Shown here in pieces: positions 32,099 through 41,294 of a stretch of 64,000 bases of DNA. The notes beneath the pieces were generated by a model, which was not told where the DNA came from, ran no database searches, and was given only the letters and a program-made list of their open reading frames with translations. Origin of the DNA: Eunapius fragilis (Eukaryota > Porifera > Demospongiae > Spongillida > Spongillidae); the NCBI GenBank assembly GCA_963681505.1, contig OY811992.1:5342724-5406723 (forward strand), in the 5' to 3' direction. Both the position numbers and the translations under genes were made by a program. The first letter of the stretch is position 1. Each line of letters starts with the position of its first letter.

Positions 32099-32711
32099 AT
32101 TAATTATTATTATCATACAAGAAACAATAGTATACACCACTCACAAGAACAAAGAACTAACTACACTACACTACACTACATTATTATCATTATCATGTAC
32201 ATTGTTATAGAGCAGTTTTTTTATTATTGGTGATTCTTTCTTTAAAAAGCCAGTATGTGGTAATTCCAGTATTTTAAAAACACTATTTGATTTGGTAATG
32301 GTTAAGTAATGGTGCGTTATTAACACTCAAAGTAACGTGGGGGCCATATTGCTTTTTCAAGTTTGATTTGTTATTTTGAATATTAAAACGCCAATCAAAT
32401 TTCATACTTTTTCAAAGTCTCATCAAAGTCATTCTGCAGTTTATAAATCGCGTTATTAATTAAAAGTTGTTTTATCAATTTAGTTAATCGCAAGCTATTT
32501 GATTAACTGCTAAAGATAAACGAATTGTAACAATGCGGTTCGTATTTGACTAAACATGGTTATTGTACGTCTACTACTTATAATGATACATATAAAAATA
32601 AATAAATAAACAAGGAATACATACATAGAATACTTAAGTAAGTATAGAATCCATAATACCAGAGAAGAAATAAAATAAATAAATACTGGGAAATATTATT
32701 GGAAGAACTAA

Positions 32712-33400
32712 CTATTCTACTATATAGGGAAGTCCTATGCTATCAGCCATATCCATAACACTCCTCCATCTGATATGAGATCCTCGGAGACACAAATCAG
32801 TGGCTCTAATGATTGCAAATGACAAACTGGCCCTCAGCCATCCCATCACTTCTCCATAGGACTTTCCCCATTTCATGCAGATGTGCTCAGAGAGGTGTTT
32901 AAGATAGTTGGTTGCTTCACATCCCAAGGCACCATCAATTGATACCACAAATGGTGTAAATGAGGCTCGTCTAGCAATAGCTGCATTTTTTCTTTTTTTT
33001 CTTGTTCAGCTGATGCTAGGACTGCTGCCACACTTCTTTGAACATGAGAGGGTGCATCAGTGTCTATCACACGTACATCAAAAAGTGCTTGAGCCTGAGG
33101 CTGCCAAACCCCTCGTACACCAAATTCAGCTATTAAGGAGGGTTCGCTTGCTACTTCACATGCCTCTTGTATCACTGGTTCCCTGATAATGTCCTTATGA
33201 ATAATAGATGACAGGTCACCAAGAGTGTCTCTTACTTCATTGTGACGTCTGGTAATGAGACCCCCTTTCTTACAGTCCAGGGCATGTTCATAACTAAAGG
33301 CTGCACCACATCCATCACATGTTGCTGGCATCTTCAAAAGGGGTCTATGATACCTGACTGTTAAAGCATCACGAAACTCAGTAGCAGAAAGGTCAAAATG
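32712..33400 (-). pseudogene. Non-LTR retrotransposon C-terminal remnant (family 3, copy I)
   Basis: Minus strand, frameshifted near 32990. It encodes a CCHC knuckle 'C-D-G-C-G...YEHALDC', 'RRHNEVRDTLGDL', 'LIAEFGVRGVWQPQ', 'LFDVRVIDTDAPSH', then in another frame 'VSIDGALGCEAT', 'GEVMGWLRASLSFAIIRATD' and 'LCLRGSHIRWRS'. The order knuckle, RHNE, paired acids (here E..D), ending in LRGS parallels families 1 and 2 but the sequence is distinct. Only the 3' part survives. Confidence 0.7.
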
Positions 33401-33879
33401 ATGATCTGTGGTTATTGTACGTTCATAAATTCATTTAGTCTATTATAATAAAAGCGTTGCGCTCTTTTGCAAAGACCCAGTATGATGCGATTATAATGTT
33501 ATGGCATCCAAGGCCTGATTGGCCACAGGGTAAAACATATCATAACACCAACGCCAAAAATACTTTTAATGCCAGTTTGCAATCACTCATAGGGTTCACA
33601 CAAATGGTTAATTTTACCCTTACAGTTACGGTGAATCATTTAATAAATTTACATATGTGCCACACCTCCATTTCTATGTGAACGCATCACATGGCATAAA
33701 CATGGTAAGCAAGTCACATGTGGATGAATTGGAAAGTTCAGGAAGTGAATCAGAAGGTATCTCTGATGAGGGAATATCTGAACATTATGAAGATGGCACT
33801 GAATCAGAGGATGATGGAGAGAAAATATAAATTGTGTTCACTTGTGATTTTATTGTTTGCCATTTTTTTTACATTAAAG
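33401..33879. other. No clear gene; short acidic ORF
   Basis: Mostly unique sequence. A 43-codon frame at 33702-33830 encodes an acidic peptide (starting MVSKSHVDELESSGSE). It might be a lost exon, but no splice donor fits its end. It lies just upstream of the DENN exons, whose 5' partners are not visible here. Confidence 0.35.
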
Positions 33880-34442
33880 CTTCACCTGAACTTGGCAATC
33901 TCAGCCTGTGCTTTATGAAGTGTCTTTTCAACTTAAACACTGATACCTACATCCCCATGTGTCCCCTGGCCTTCAGCAGCTTCATGCAGGCACCTGTGCC
34001 CTTCATCATTGGTACGCGCTGACAGGAGATATGTTTTGACATTCATATTGGGGAAGGTTGCATTACGTGGCAATGTGTGTGTGTGTGTGTATGTGTGTGT
34101 AGGCATTGACAGTAGGTATTTTGATGATGTTATGGAAGTACCAGACGCTAACATTGTGGACCTTGATAACAGAATAACTATGTGAGGAACCTTTCCCCTC
34201 CCCACACACATACCTTCCCCATACACACCCCTTCCCCTCTTCCTTCATGCTTCCATTTCCTCCATCAGGAGTGCAGATAGCAAGTCATTGCTTAAGAAGT
34301 GTCCCTTACCAATGGTGGGTGTGGTTGGTGGGTGTGGCTAGTGAGTGGAACTTGTGTTTCCTTATAGAAACCAGTCAAGGTCCTAAAACAGAAACCATTG
34401 TCCATTGTCCCACTCCTACAGCTGCTCTGTGCAGGAGGGAGT
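33880..34442 (+). pseudogene. DENN-domain exons, isolated fragment
   Basis: Exon 33880-34011 encodes '...TDTYIPMCPLAFSSFMQAPVPFIIG', with the YIPxxP and APVPFIIG motifs of the DENN core. Exon 34103-34181 continues in frame 'GIDSRYFDDV' and 'NIVDLDNR', matching DENN 'GxxSxxFD' and 'VDLDxN'. 34269-34314 ('SADSKSLLKKCPLPM') and 34368-34442 may follow. DENN domains are Rab exchange factors. Upstream exons should lie where the retroelement cluster now is, and the frame runs to a stop at about 34480 without the rest of the domain. It may be a gene broken by the cluster, a partial duplicate, or a small real gene that I cannot complete. Confidence 0.5.
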
Positions 34443-34579
34443 TTGGGTGTCTACAGGTGTTCACTGTGTCACACACCTCACATGTAGGTGTTAAACTATA
34501 GCTTCTAAATATAGACTGTATTTATGTCACAATATCCTCATTATTATTTGTGAGAGAGGGGTGGTAGGGGGCAAGGCAG

Positions 34580-35154
34580 TTAGGTCTTCTTCCTCTTTGC
34601 TGGAGGTCTGTACATAGGGGAGCTGACGGGTGAGGAGCTGGTCGAATGCCCTGCTGGAGCTGACAGCTGTCTCTGGGCGGTGCTTGTTGCTAAGCACCAG
34701 AAAGAAAGAAGTTATACTCTGTGCTTACTAAAAGGGTTGGACGTGCCTTCGTTTGATAGGAAAGCGCGAGGAAGTGCAAATTCCTTCTCTTCGTTCTGTA
34801 AGCCAGTGTTTTCGAACTCGTCCTGGCGATACAAAAAATGTCGATTATACGTATGTTGACTTGCTTAATACGGGCTCACTAGTGATTCCAGGTCATACAG
34901 TGTTCCCAGGTGTTTCCATATCTCCTGCGTAGTAAGGGTTAGTCCTGAGAGCTGCTGCAGGCGGTGTTGAATGCATGCCATATGGAAGTGTTTGTTGATC
35001 CCTGTTGTCAAGGAATATCGAACAGACGGATGACTTACTGCCACAAACAGCATTTGCACTGACCAACTGGTTTATGTCTGTGCATAGAATGAAAAAGCGC
35101 AACTTCAAGTTCCGTGCTCCATTTCACATCCTCCGAACTTTGATCTGTTTGCAT
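34580..35154 (-). CDS. MRGBP: MRGBP / Eaf7-family NuA4 (TIP60) subunit
   Basis: Exons 35154-35064, 35001-34880, 34822-34729 and 34689-34580 join in frame to 138 residues. 'VKWSTELEVALFHSMHRHKPVG' (split here by the first intron) and 'INKHFHMACIQHRLQQLSG' then 'EIWKHLGTLYDLESL' align with the conserved MRGBP core. The tail ends in the basic PPAKRKKT, like the KRRRT end of vertebrate MRGBP, a likely nuclear localisation signal. The family links MRG15-type chromodomain proteins to the NuA4/TIP60 histone acetyltransferase. It is shorter than human (about 200 residues), mainly in the acidic linker. It shares a 49-base promoter region with CWC25 and shows no sign of decay. Confidence 0.88.
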
Positions 35155-35203
35155 TCTGTAGTTCTAATACGCGCGCACCAGATAAACACACAATAAGAGC
35201 AAC
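35155..35203. promoter_or_regulatory. 49 bp bidirectional spacer, MRGBP/CWC25
   Basis: Only 49 bases separate the two divergent start codons (35154 minus, 35204 plus). Both 5' untranslated regions and core promoters must overlap or lie inside the opposite gene's first exon or intron. No TATA box is apparent. Co-regulation of two nuclear housekeeping genes is likely but is inference. Confidence 0.6.
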
Positions 35204-36040
35204 ATGGGTGGTGGAGACCTGGTAAGTGATTGTACGCGTCTTGGTTAAGAGAGAGTGTGCGAGTCTGTACGTACGCGAATATATGTTGTGCTTGTGCGAT
35301 GCTTTGAAGAGGAGAACTCTCACATCCGCAGAACCTGAAAAAGAGTTGGCACCCGTCAACCTACCACAACTTGGAAAAAGTCTGGAAGGCCGAGCAGAAG
35401 CATGAGACAGAGAAGAAGAAGATAGAACAGCTCCAGAAGGAGATACAAGAGGAAAGGGCGCGCGAAGAGATGCACAAGATAGCGGTGGACTCGGGCGTGA
35501 TCAAGTGAGGGGGATCGACGTCCAAGTGTGCGAGGAGAGTGTGTCAGCACCCGCACCCTCTCCCCGACCCCCTCCCTCCCCACAGGAAAAAGGACGAACG
35601 AGTGGACTGGCTTTACAGTGGCCCTGCAGCTGCCATCAACAGAGAGGAGTACCTCCTTGGCAAGAAGATAGACAAGCTTGTGGATCCTCTGTTGCAGGAA
35701 CAGGAGCAGGAGAAACAGGTAAGGGCCAAACCTACCACCCAACCCTCACGTGCTACTCATGGGGTGTGTGTGTTGGGTGCAGGCACTGGCCAGTGGGCCT
35801 GGGGCCTTGTTTGTAGCTCCAGACGGTGCCAATACCACCTCAGACCTTGCGGTGAAGGTCAGGGAAGACCCTCTGTTTGTAATCAGGAAGAAGGAGGAGG
35901 ATGCTAAGAAGCTGCTCATGTCCAACCCCATCAAGATGAAGCAGCTGCAGCAGGTTGTCATGGTTACCGTTATTGTTGTATGAGGGTGGTTGTTATGTGC
36001 TGTATGAAGTTACCTCCACAGGAGTGAGGGAGTTTTATTT

Positions 36041-36077
<37 letters not shown>

Positions 36078-37738
36078 AGCTGCTAGAAAAGAAACAGGGG
36101 CACAAGAAGTCAAGAGGGAAGAGAAAGCGCTCTTCAGAGTCAGAGGAAGAGAGGTAGGCTTTATTTAGAATGGATCATAACTTTGAAAATTTGAACGTGG
36201 GGATAGTTAACTTCTGTTCCTAATGGGAAATGTTATGACTAGTATTAAGTGATGGTGTGGAGTGAACAGTTGATTTAGGCCCTCTGATTATTGCTTAGTT
36301 ATACCTTGTAAAATATTGATACTTGCGAAACATTCTGTTTTGCCTACTGTTTGTGAATACAGACAGCTAATTATTCACCATCCTTCCACACGTCCCTTTG
36401 CTGCTCCTCCTCTCCCACCCTCCACCTTCACCCTCTCCTTCAGACCTCCAGCAGTTCACAGAACAAAACGTGAAAAGGATGAAAGGTGAGATCAAAGGTC
36501 ACTGGTGGGTGTGGCTAGTAGGCAGAGCTAACTGGTGGGTGTGGCTATTAGGCAGGTGGAGATGGAGTGTATTTGAAGGTGAAGTGGTATGCAAGCTTTG
36601 TGGATATGGTGTGTGGGGTGATAGGATCTCTTCAGTAAGGTAGTGCCTTCAAGGCACAGAGAGAGCAAAGACAGAGGTCGGAAACATGAATCACATGACA
36701 GATCACATGAGGTGGACAGGGGGCGTAAATCACATGACAGATCACATGATGCACGCAGGGATCACAAGCCATATGACAGATCACATGATGCAGGCAGGGA
36801 TCACAAGCCATATGACAGATCACATGATGCAGGCAGGGATCACATGTCACATGACAGATCACGTGATGCAGGCAGGGATCACATGTCAAATGACAAGTCA
36901 CATGACGCAGGCAGGGATCACAAGCCACATGACAGATCACATGATGCAGGCAAGGATCAGAAGCCTAACAGAAGCAGGTAAATTACATGCAAGATAGCCA
37001 GTGTATAATGTTCTAAATGATGCCCCCCATAGGTACTACCGTAGTAGTCGCCCGTAAGTTGCTTATGAGGTAGTTGTGTGTTATGAGGGGTGATGTGTTG
37101 TGAGGGGTGATGTGTTATGAAGGGTAATGTGTTATGAGAGAGGTGATGTGTTGTGAGGGGTGATGTGTTATGAAGGGTAATGTGTTATGAGAGAGGTGAT
37201 GTGTTGTGAGGGGTGATGTGTTGTGAGGCATTATGTTAACTGTAAGGCGTTCTTACGTGTATGTAACCATGGTACCCTTTGCAGTAAGTTATCCCAGGAA
37301 GAGCTTGAGCGGAAGAGGACCGAGATGATGACGGATGCTCAGTGAGTGTGTTTAGCATCTTTAACCCTTTGATTCCCTGTCTTCTGCTAGAGTGCATGGC
37401 AAACTTAGAGAACAGCGGCTGAGGCAATTTGAGGTACTGCTGCAGTGACTAGTTAATTTAGATGGTGATGTCATCAGGTAGATAATGGCCCCACCCACAG
37501 CATACAAAACAGACAGAAGAAGAGGAAGTGATGAAAGAACACTCAGAGACCTTTGTTGAGTGAGTGATGGGCTGACTGCTATTGATGTTAATCCACACAC
37601 ACACTCACACACACTACCGTTAGGTCACTGAAGGTTCAGTCACTGACATCTTCTCGTTCCTTGGAGGATAGGATTCACAGGAACATCAGTTCTGTACAGA
37701 GGACTTCAGCTGCCCTGTCCTCAGATTTCTTGACTTAG
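35204..37738 (+). CDS. CWC25: CWC25 pre-mRNA splicing factor
   Basis: Twelve exons (35204-35221, 35332-35504, 35586-35718, 35783-35953, 36080-36153, 36444-36485, 36654-36977, 37033-37053, 37285-37341, 37391-37433, 37501-37559, 37624-37738) give 409 residues. The N-terminus MGGGDL-NLKKSWHPSTYHN is diagnostic. It is followed by the coiled-coil 'EKVWKAEQKHE', then 'REEYLLGKKID', 'REDPLFVIRKKEE', and near the end 'KLSQEELERKR' and 'RSLEDRIHRNISSVQRTS', all conserved in CWC25. It joins the spliceosome for the first transesterification. Exon 7 contains a 39-base tandem repeat that creates an Arg/His/Asp-rich region. The 3' end faces RPAP2 with 393 bases between stops. Confidence 0.93.
36654..36977 (+). 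repeat. Coding 39 bp repeat in CWC25 exon 7
   Basis: Inside exon 7 a 39-base unit (encoding roughly SHDAGRDHKPYDR) is repeated about six to seven times, with variants ending in MSHDR, MSNDK or KPHDR. The frame is kept throughout. The unit's ATCACATG core is itself near-palindromic. It replaces the RS/RD-rich region found in other CWC25 proteins. Confidence 0.85.
37074..37225 (+). repeat. 17 bp minisatellite in CWC25 intron 8
   Basis: A repeated GGTGATGTGTTGTGAGG with variants (TTATGAAGG, GAGAGAGG), about nine copies. It is intronic and non-coding. Confidence 0.8.
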
Positions 37739-38131
37739 TGCTCCATTTTTAAAGACATACTCCATTGTTGTACCAGGGACTGTTGTACTTATAATTCTTT
37801 TATTGTCAAGACCTTCCAATACCTCTGCTATGACATTAGCTGTACGTTGCAGTGATGTTGGCATGGCACCAAAACCACCTACAGAAAGGTTTCAATTTTT
37901 CTGGTAGTGTACATAAATGTTCAATTTGAAGGCTGAGGGTATATTTCTCCTTCTTTGGATCACATGCAGTGTGCCATATTGACTCCACCCTGATATACAA
38001 GATCAATAATTAAAACCGTTAATAAGAAATTTGATGAAATTGTGGCCACATATTCAAGGGAACACTTACATATCACAATGAACAGATCCTTTCAAATTAG
38101 AATTAGTTCTGAGATGACCAACATGCCATCA

Positions 38132-41100
38132 CTAACTGAAGGTTCTGCAGGTTGACACCATGAGTGTCAGGTCTTCCTGTGATGCACCAATGCCAGAAAG
38201 CCATTGGTCTATGGTTGGTTGGTGCATAGCCTGGACATCCCGCTCTGGGTATAAACTGATATGTCAATTATCACATACTGATCCTACTTCTACACTTATA
38301 GCATCCTCACTAGTAGCACTGATCACTTAAAGCACCCATCACTTAAAGCACTCGTCCCTTAAAGCACTCCACTTAAAGCTCCTCACTTAAAGCACTGATC
38401 ACTTAAAGCACCCATCACTTAAAGCACCCATCACTTAAAGCACCCATCACTTAAAGCACCCATCACTTAAAGCACCCATCACTTAAAGCACCCATCACTT
38501 AAAGCACCCATCACTTAAAGCACTCATCACTTAAAGCACTCATCACTTAAAGCACTCATCACTTAAAGCACCCACCTTATTATAAGCACCAGCAGAATGA
38601 CCTTCCATTCGTTCGGTTTGAAGGTGATAGTGTGTCTGTTAAGTCTATACCAGAAAATAATTATTAATAATTACCTTCTTCCTCCCTCCTCCCCACATAT
38701 GGCTCCTTCCCTTTCCCTATATGCAGAACACACCTGAAACGTCGAACAATTTCAGTGACCTTGGTAAGGACCTCAGAAGTGCTCAGATCCAGTGCACTTG
38801 TCACCCCTAATAGACTGGAACACATATCAATCATCCTGTGCAACCCAAACACACACACACACACACTACACACAAGCACACACTACACACAAGCACACAC
38901 TACACACAAACACACACACTACACACAAGCCCACACTACACACAAACAAGCACACACTACACACAAGCATACACTACACACAAGCACACACACTACATAC
39001 ACACTACACACAAACATACACATACCTTCTCTTTAGCTGGCCCATAAAAATATTTCTTTGCACTTGTGTTACTGATATTGAATGGACAGGTGGGAGAAAA
39101 ACCTCCCTTTTAGTGCCCACCTCAGAGGGAATTGTTTGGTCTTTGGTTGCTCCTCCCACATCCTGGCTTTCACCTGATTCCAACATTGCAGTGGTCCAAA
39201 TGGCAAAGGCATGGAGAATCTTGCCCGGGGAACTCAAAGGATTGGCAGCTGGAGTTATCGCCTCCATGTTAAGTCTATCCTCCTGACTAAGGTGCCCCCT
39301 CCCCTTGTCCTCCTGACTAAGGTGCCCCCTCCCCTTGTCCTCCTGACTAAGGTGCCCCCTCCCCTTGTCTTCATCTTTCTCTTTGTCCTCATCCCTCTCC
39401 TCCTCCTCCTCCTCCTCCTCCTCCTCTCCATCCTCCTCCTCCCTGTTCACATCAGCAAAGGTCACAGCTGCCATACTTCTGCTAACACTCTCAACATCTC
39501 CATCAGGTGAGGCCACACCCACTGTGACAAGGGAAGAGGCGTGGCTAGGAGTGGTGTCTGTCAGCAGTGTTACAGGAATGGAGGACCTGTGGGCGTGGTG
39601 CATACATGGGAACGTTTCCATAACAACTGGCAAGTGGTCATCATTTGAGGCCATCCGTGCTGGGACCAGGGAGTCACATACGTGTTAGCATTGTGAAAAT
39701 GGTGGCATTGTCTTTTTCTTATTGAAAGCAACAACTTGTGTATTGTTCTAACCCTAAGCAATTAATACCTAGCCAAGTTGACGATCTGCTACAAAATAGA
39801 TAAGTACACTCAATATCACACGCCCCAGTTTAATAAAGGTTAGCTCAGATGATGCGGTTGCCTTTCCCTCCTCCCCTCTCCCTCCTCCCACTATTTCTCC
39901 ACTGGTACATTGCTTACCATTAATACTTCACACCATCACTTAACACACCTCACTGTTCGAAGCCATAGGGGCTCATCTGATAGCTGGCCTGCATAGAACC
40001 TTGAAGCCTTATAACACCACATACTGCAGAATTTCTGTACCAACAATGAATGGGTGTGGCCTTAAGTGGATACAGTGGGCGTGGCTCCACCTTTTGTTCT
40101 GTGAGATCATACACTTGTTTCTTCTCAAGTGATATGTGGTACTTCTGTGCTGTGGCTGGTCCCATTCTGGTACCACATGGAGGATATCCACATAGATGCT
40201 CAATGTTCCGTTCCTCTACCACATCTGCATAGTGAGAAGGGGTGATGGCCTGGGCCTGAGGGAATGTAAAGAATGGATGATGGCCTGGGCCAGAGGGAAT
40301 GTAAAGGCCTGGGCCTGAGGGAATGTAAAGAGTGGATGATGGCCTGGGCCTGAGGGAATGTAAAGAATGGATGATGGCCTGGGCCAGAGGGAATGTAAAG
40401 GCCTGGGCCTGAGGGAATGTAAAGAATGGATGATGGCCTGGGCCAGAGGGAATGTAAAGGCCTGGGCCTGAGGGAATGTAAAGAATGGATGATGGCCTGG
40501 GCATGAGGGAATGTAAAGAATGGATGATGGCCTAAGCCTGAGGGAATGTGATGGCCTGGGCCTGAGGGAATGTAAAGAATGGATGATGGCCTGAGCCTGA
40601 GGGAATGTGATGGCCTGGGCCTAGGCGAGGGAATGTAAAGAATGGATGATGGCCTGGGCCTGAGGGAATGTAAAGAATGGATGATGGCCTGGGTCTGAGG
40701 GAATGTAAAGAATGGATGATGGCCTGGGCCTGAGGGAATGTAAAGAATGGATGATGGCCTGGGCCTGAGGGAATGTAAAGAATGGATGATGGCCTGGGCC
40801 TGAGGGAATGTAAAGAATGGATGATGGCCTGGGCCTGAGGAAATGTAAAGAATGGATGATGGCCTGGGCCTGAGGGAATGTGGTGATGTTCTGGAGTAGC
40901 AATGGCCTGGGCCTGAGGTAAAAGCTTCAAGGAGTGATACTCTCAACTGGACACTAAGGTATGCACATATTACACTTTCACCTCGCACTCTTGGGAAGAT
41001 CAACTGGACATACCAGTTTTCCTCCAGCAACACAGCCCCAAGACAAATTTCACATTGGTTGCCATTAATTTCTCGCTGTACTGCTTACCGCTTCAATTAG

Positions 41101-41249
41101 CCGCGACGGTGATATGCCTGGCTCCAACAATTGTTCGACCCACCAAACCGCCTTCCTTTGGCACAAAACCTTACTTTCAGCTGCAGAGCTGAATGAAAAA
41201 AGCGGGAAACAAATCGTTTGTACACTCACACTATGCAACCTTACCACAT
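38132..41249 (-). CDS. RPAP2: RPAP2 / Rtr1 RNA polymerase II CTD phosphatase
   Basis: Coding exons on the minus strand: 41249-41245, 41188-41089, 40249-40091, 40034-39954, about 39660-39026, 38835-38734, 38635-38576, 38255-38132. 'KAVWWVEQLLEPGISPSRLI', 'HYADVVEERNIEHLCGYPPC', 'QKYHISLEKKQVYDLTEQ' and 'KFCSMWCYKASRFYA' are the Rtr1 zinc-binding domain (paired C...C and C..WC positions kept). The C-terminal 'ITFKPNEWKVILLVL' and 'WLSGIGASQEDLTLM' match vertebrate RPAP2. The large middle exon encodes an acidic run and three copies of DKGRGHLSQE. How that exon joins exon 4 is unresolved by one base, so one splice site or small exon is missing. It removes Ser5 phosphates from the polymerase II tail. 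Confidence 0.87.
38324..38575 (+). repeat. 16 bp minisatellite in an RPAP2 intron
   Basis: The unit CACTTAAAGCACCCAT is repeated about 15 times, with ACTC and CTGATC variants. It begins directly at the 5' splice site of the 38576-38635 exon (minus strand), so the donor AAG|GTGGGTGCTTTAAGTG lies at the edge of the array. Confidence 0.9.
38845..39020 (+). repeat. ACACACTACACACAAGC tandem repeat
   Basis: A CA-rich 17-base unit with variable CA number, roughly ten copies, in the RPAP2 intron between exons 5 and 6. Open frames with Thr-His repeats here are artefacts. Confidence 0.85.
40245..40905 (+). repeat. 32 bp minisatellite that copies the RPAP2 intron 2 acceptor
   Basis: About twenty units of GATGGCCTGGGCCTGAGGGA plus ATGTAAAGAATG, some shortened. 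Read on the RPAP2 (minus) strand each unit is a pyrimidine-rich stretch, then CCCTCAG, then GCCCAG, then GCCATC. The real exon 3 starts right at the array border with ...CTCAGGCCCAG|GCCATCACC. The array is therefore a tandem amplification of the intron-exon junction itself. Confidence 0.9.
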
Positions 41250-41294
41250 GCTATTAACAATTATTCATTTTTTCGTATGACGTAATATAACCTA
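41250..41294. promoter_or_regulatory. 45 bp bidirectional spacer, RPAP2/IRAK-like kinase 1
   Basis: The RPAP2 start codon (41249, minus) and the kinase start codon (41295, plus) are 45 bases apart. The spacer is AT-rich and contains TGACGTAA, a CRE-like sequence, at 41279-41286. A shared promoter is the simplest reading. Confidence 0.55.

Noticed and set aside
37750-37995. Minus-strand frame GGFGAMPTSLQRTANVIAEV as an extra RPAP2 C-terminal exon
   Set aside because: RPAP2 already ends at 38132 with a C-terminus matching the family, and no splice pair keeps frame into this block. It could be a conserved downstream fragment but is unsupported.
40245-40905. CRISPR-like array
   Set aside because: Direct head-to-tail minisatellite without unique spacers, in a eukaryotic intron. 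The same applies to all other arrays in the window.
39950-41033. 277-codon minus-strand ORF with SLRPRPSSILYIPSGPGHH repeats
   Set aside because: It is the RPAP2 intron minisatellite read through into the real exon 3. The conserved RPAP2 frame begins only at the array edge. Kept as a possible alternative isoform in the findings, not as a gene.
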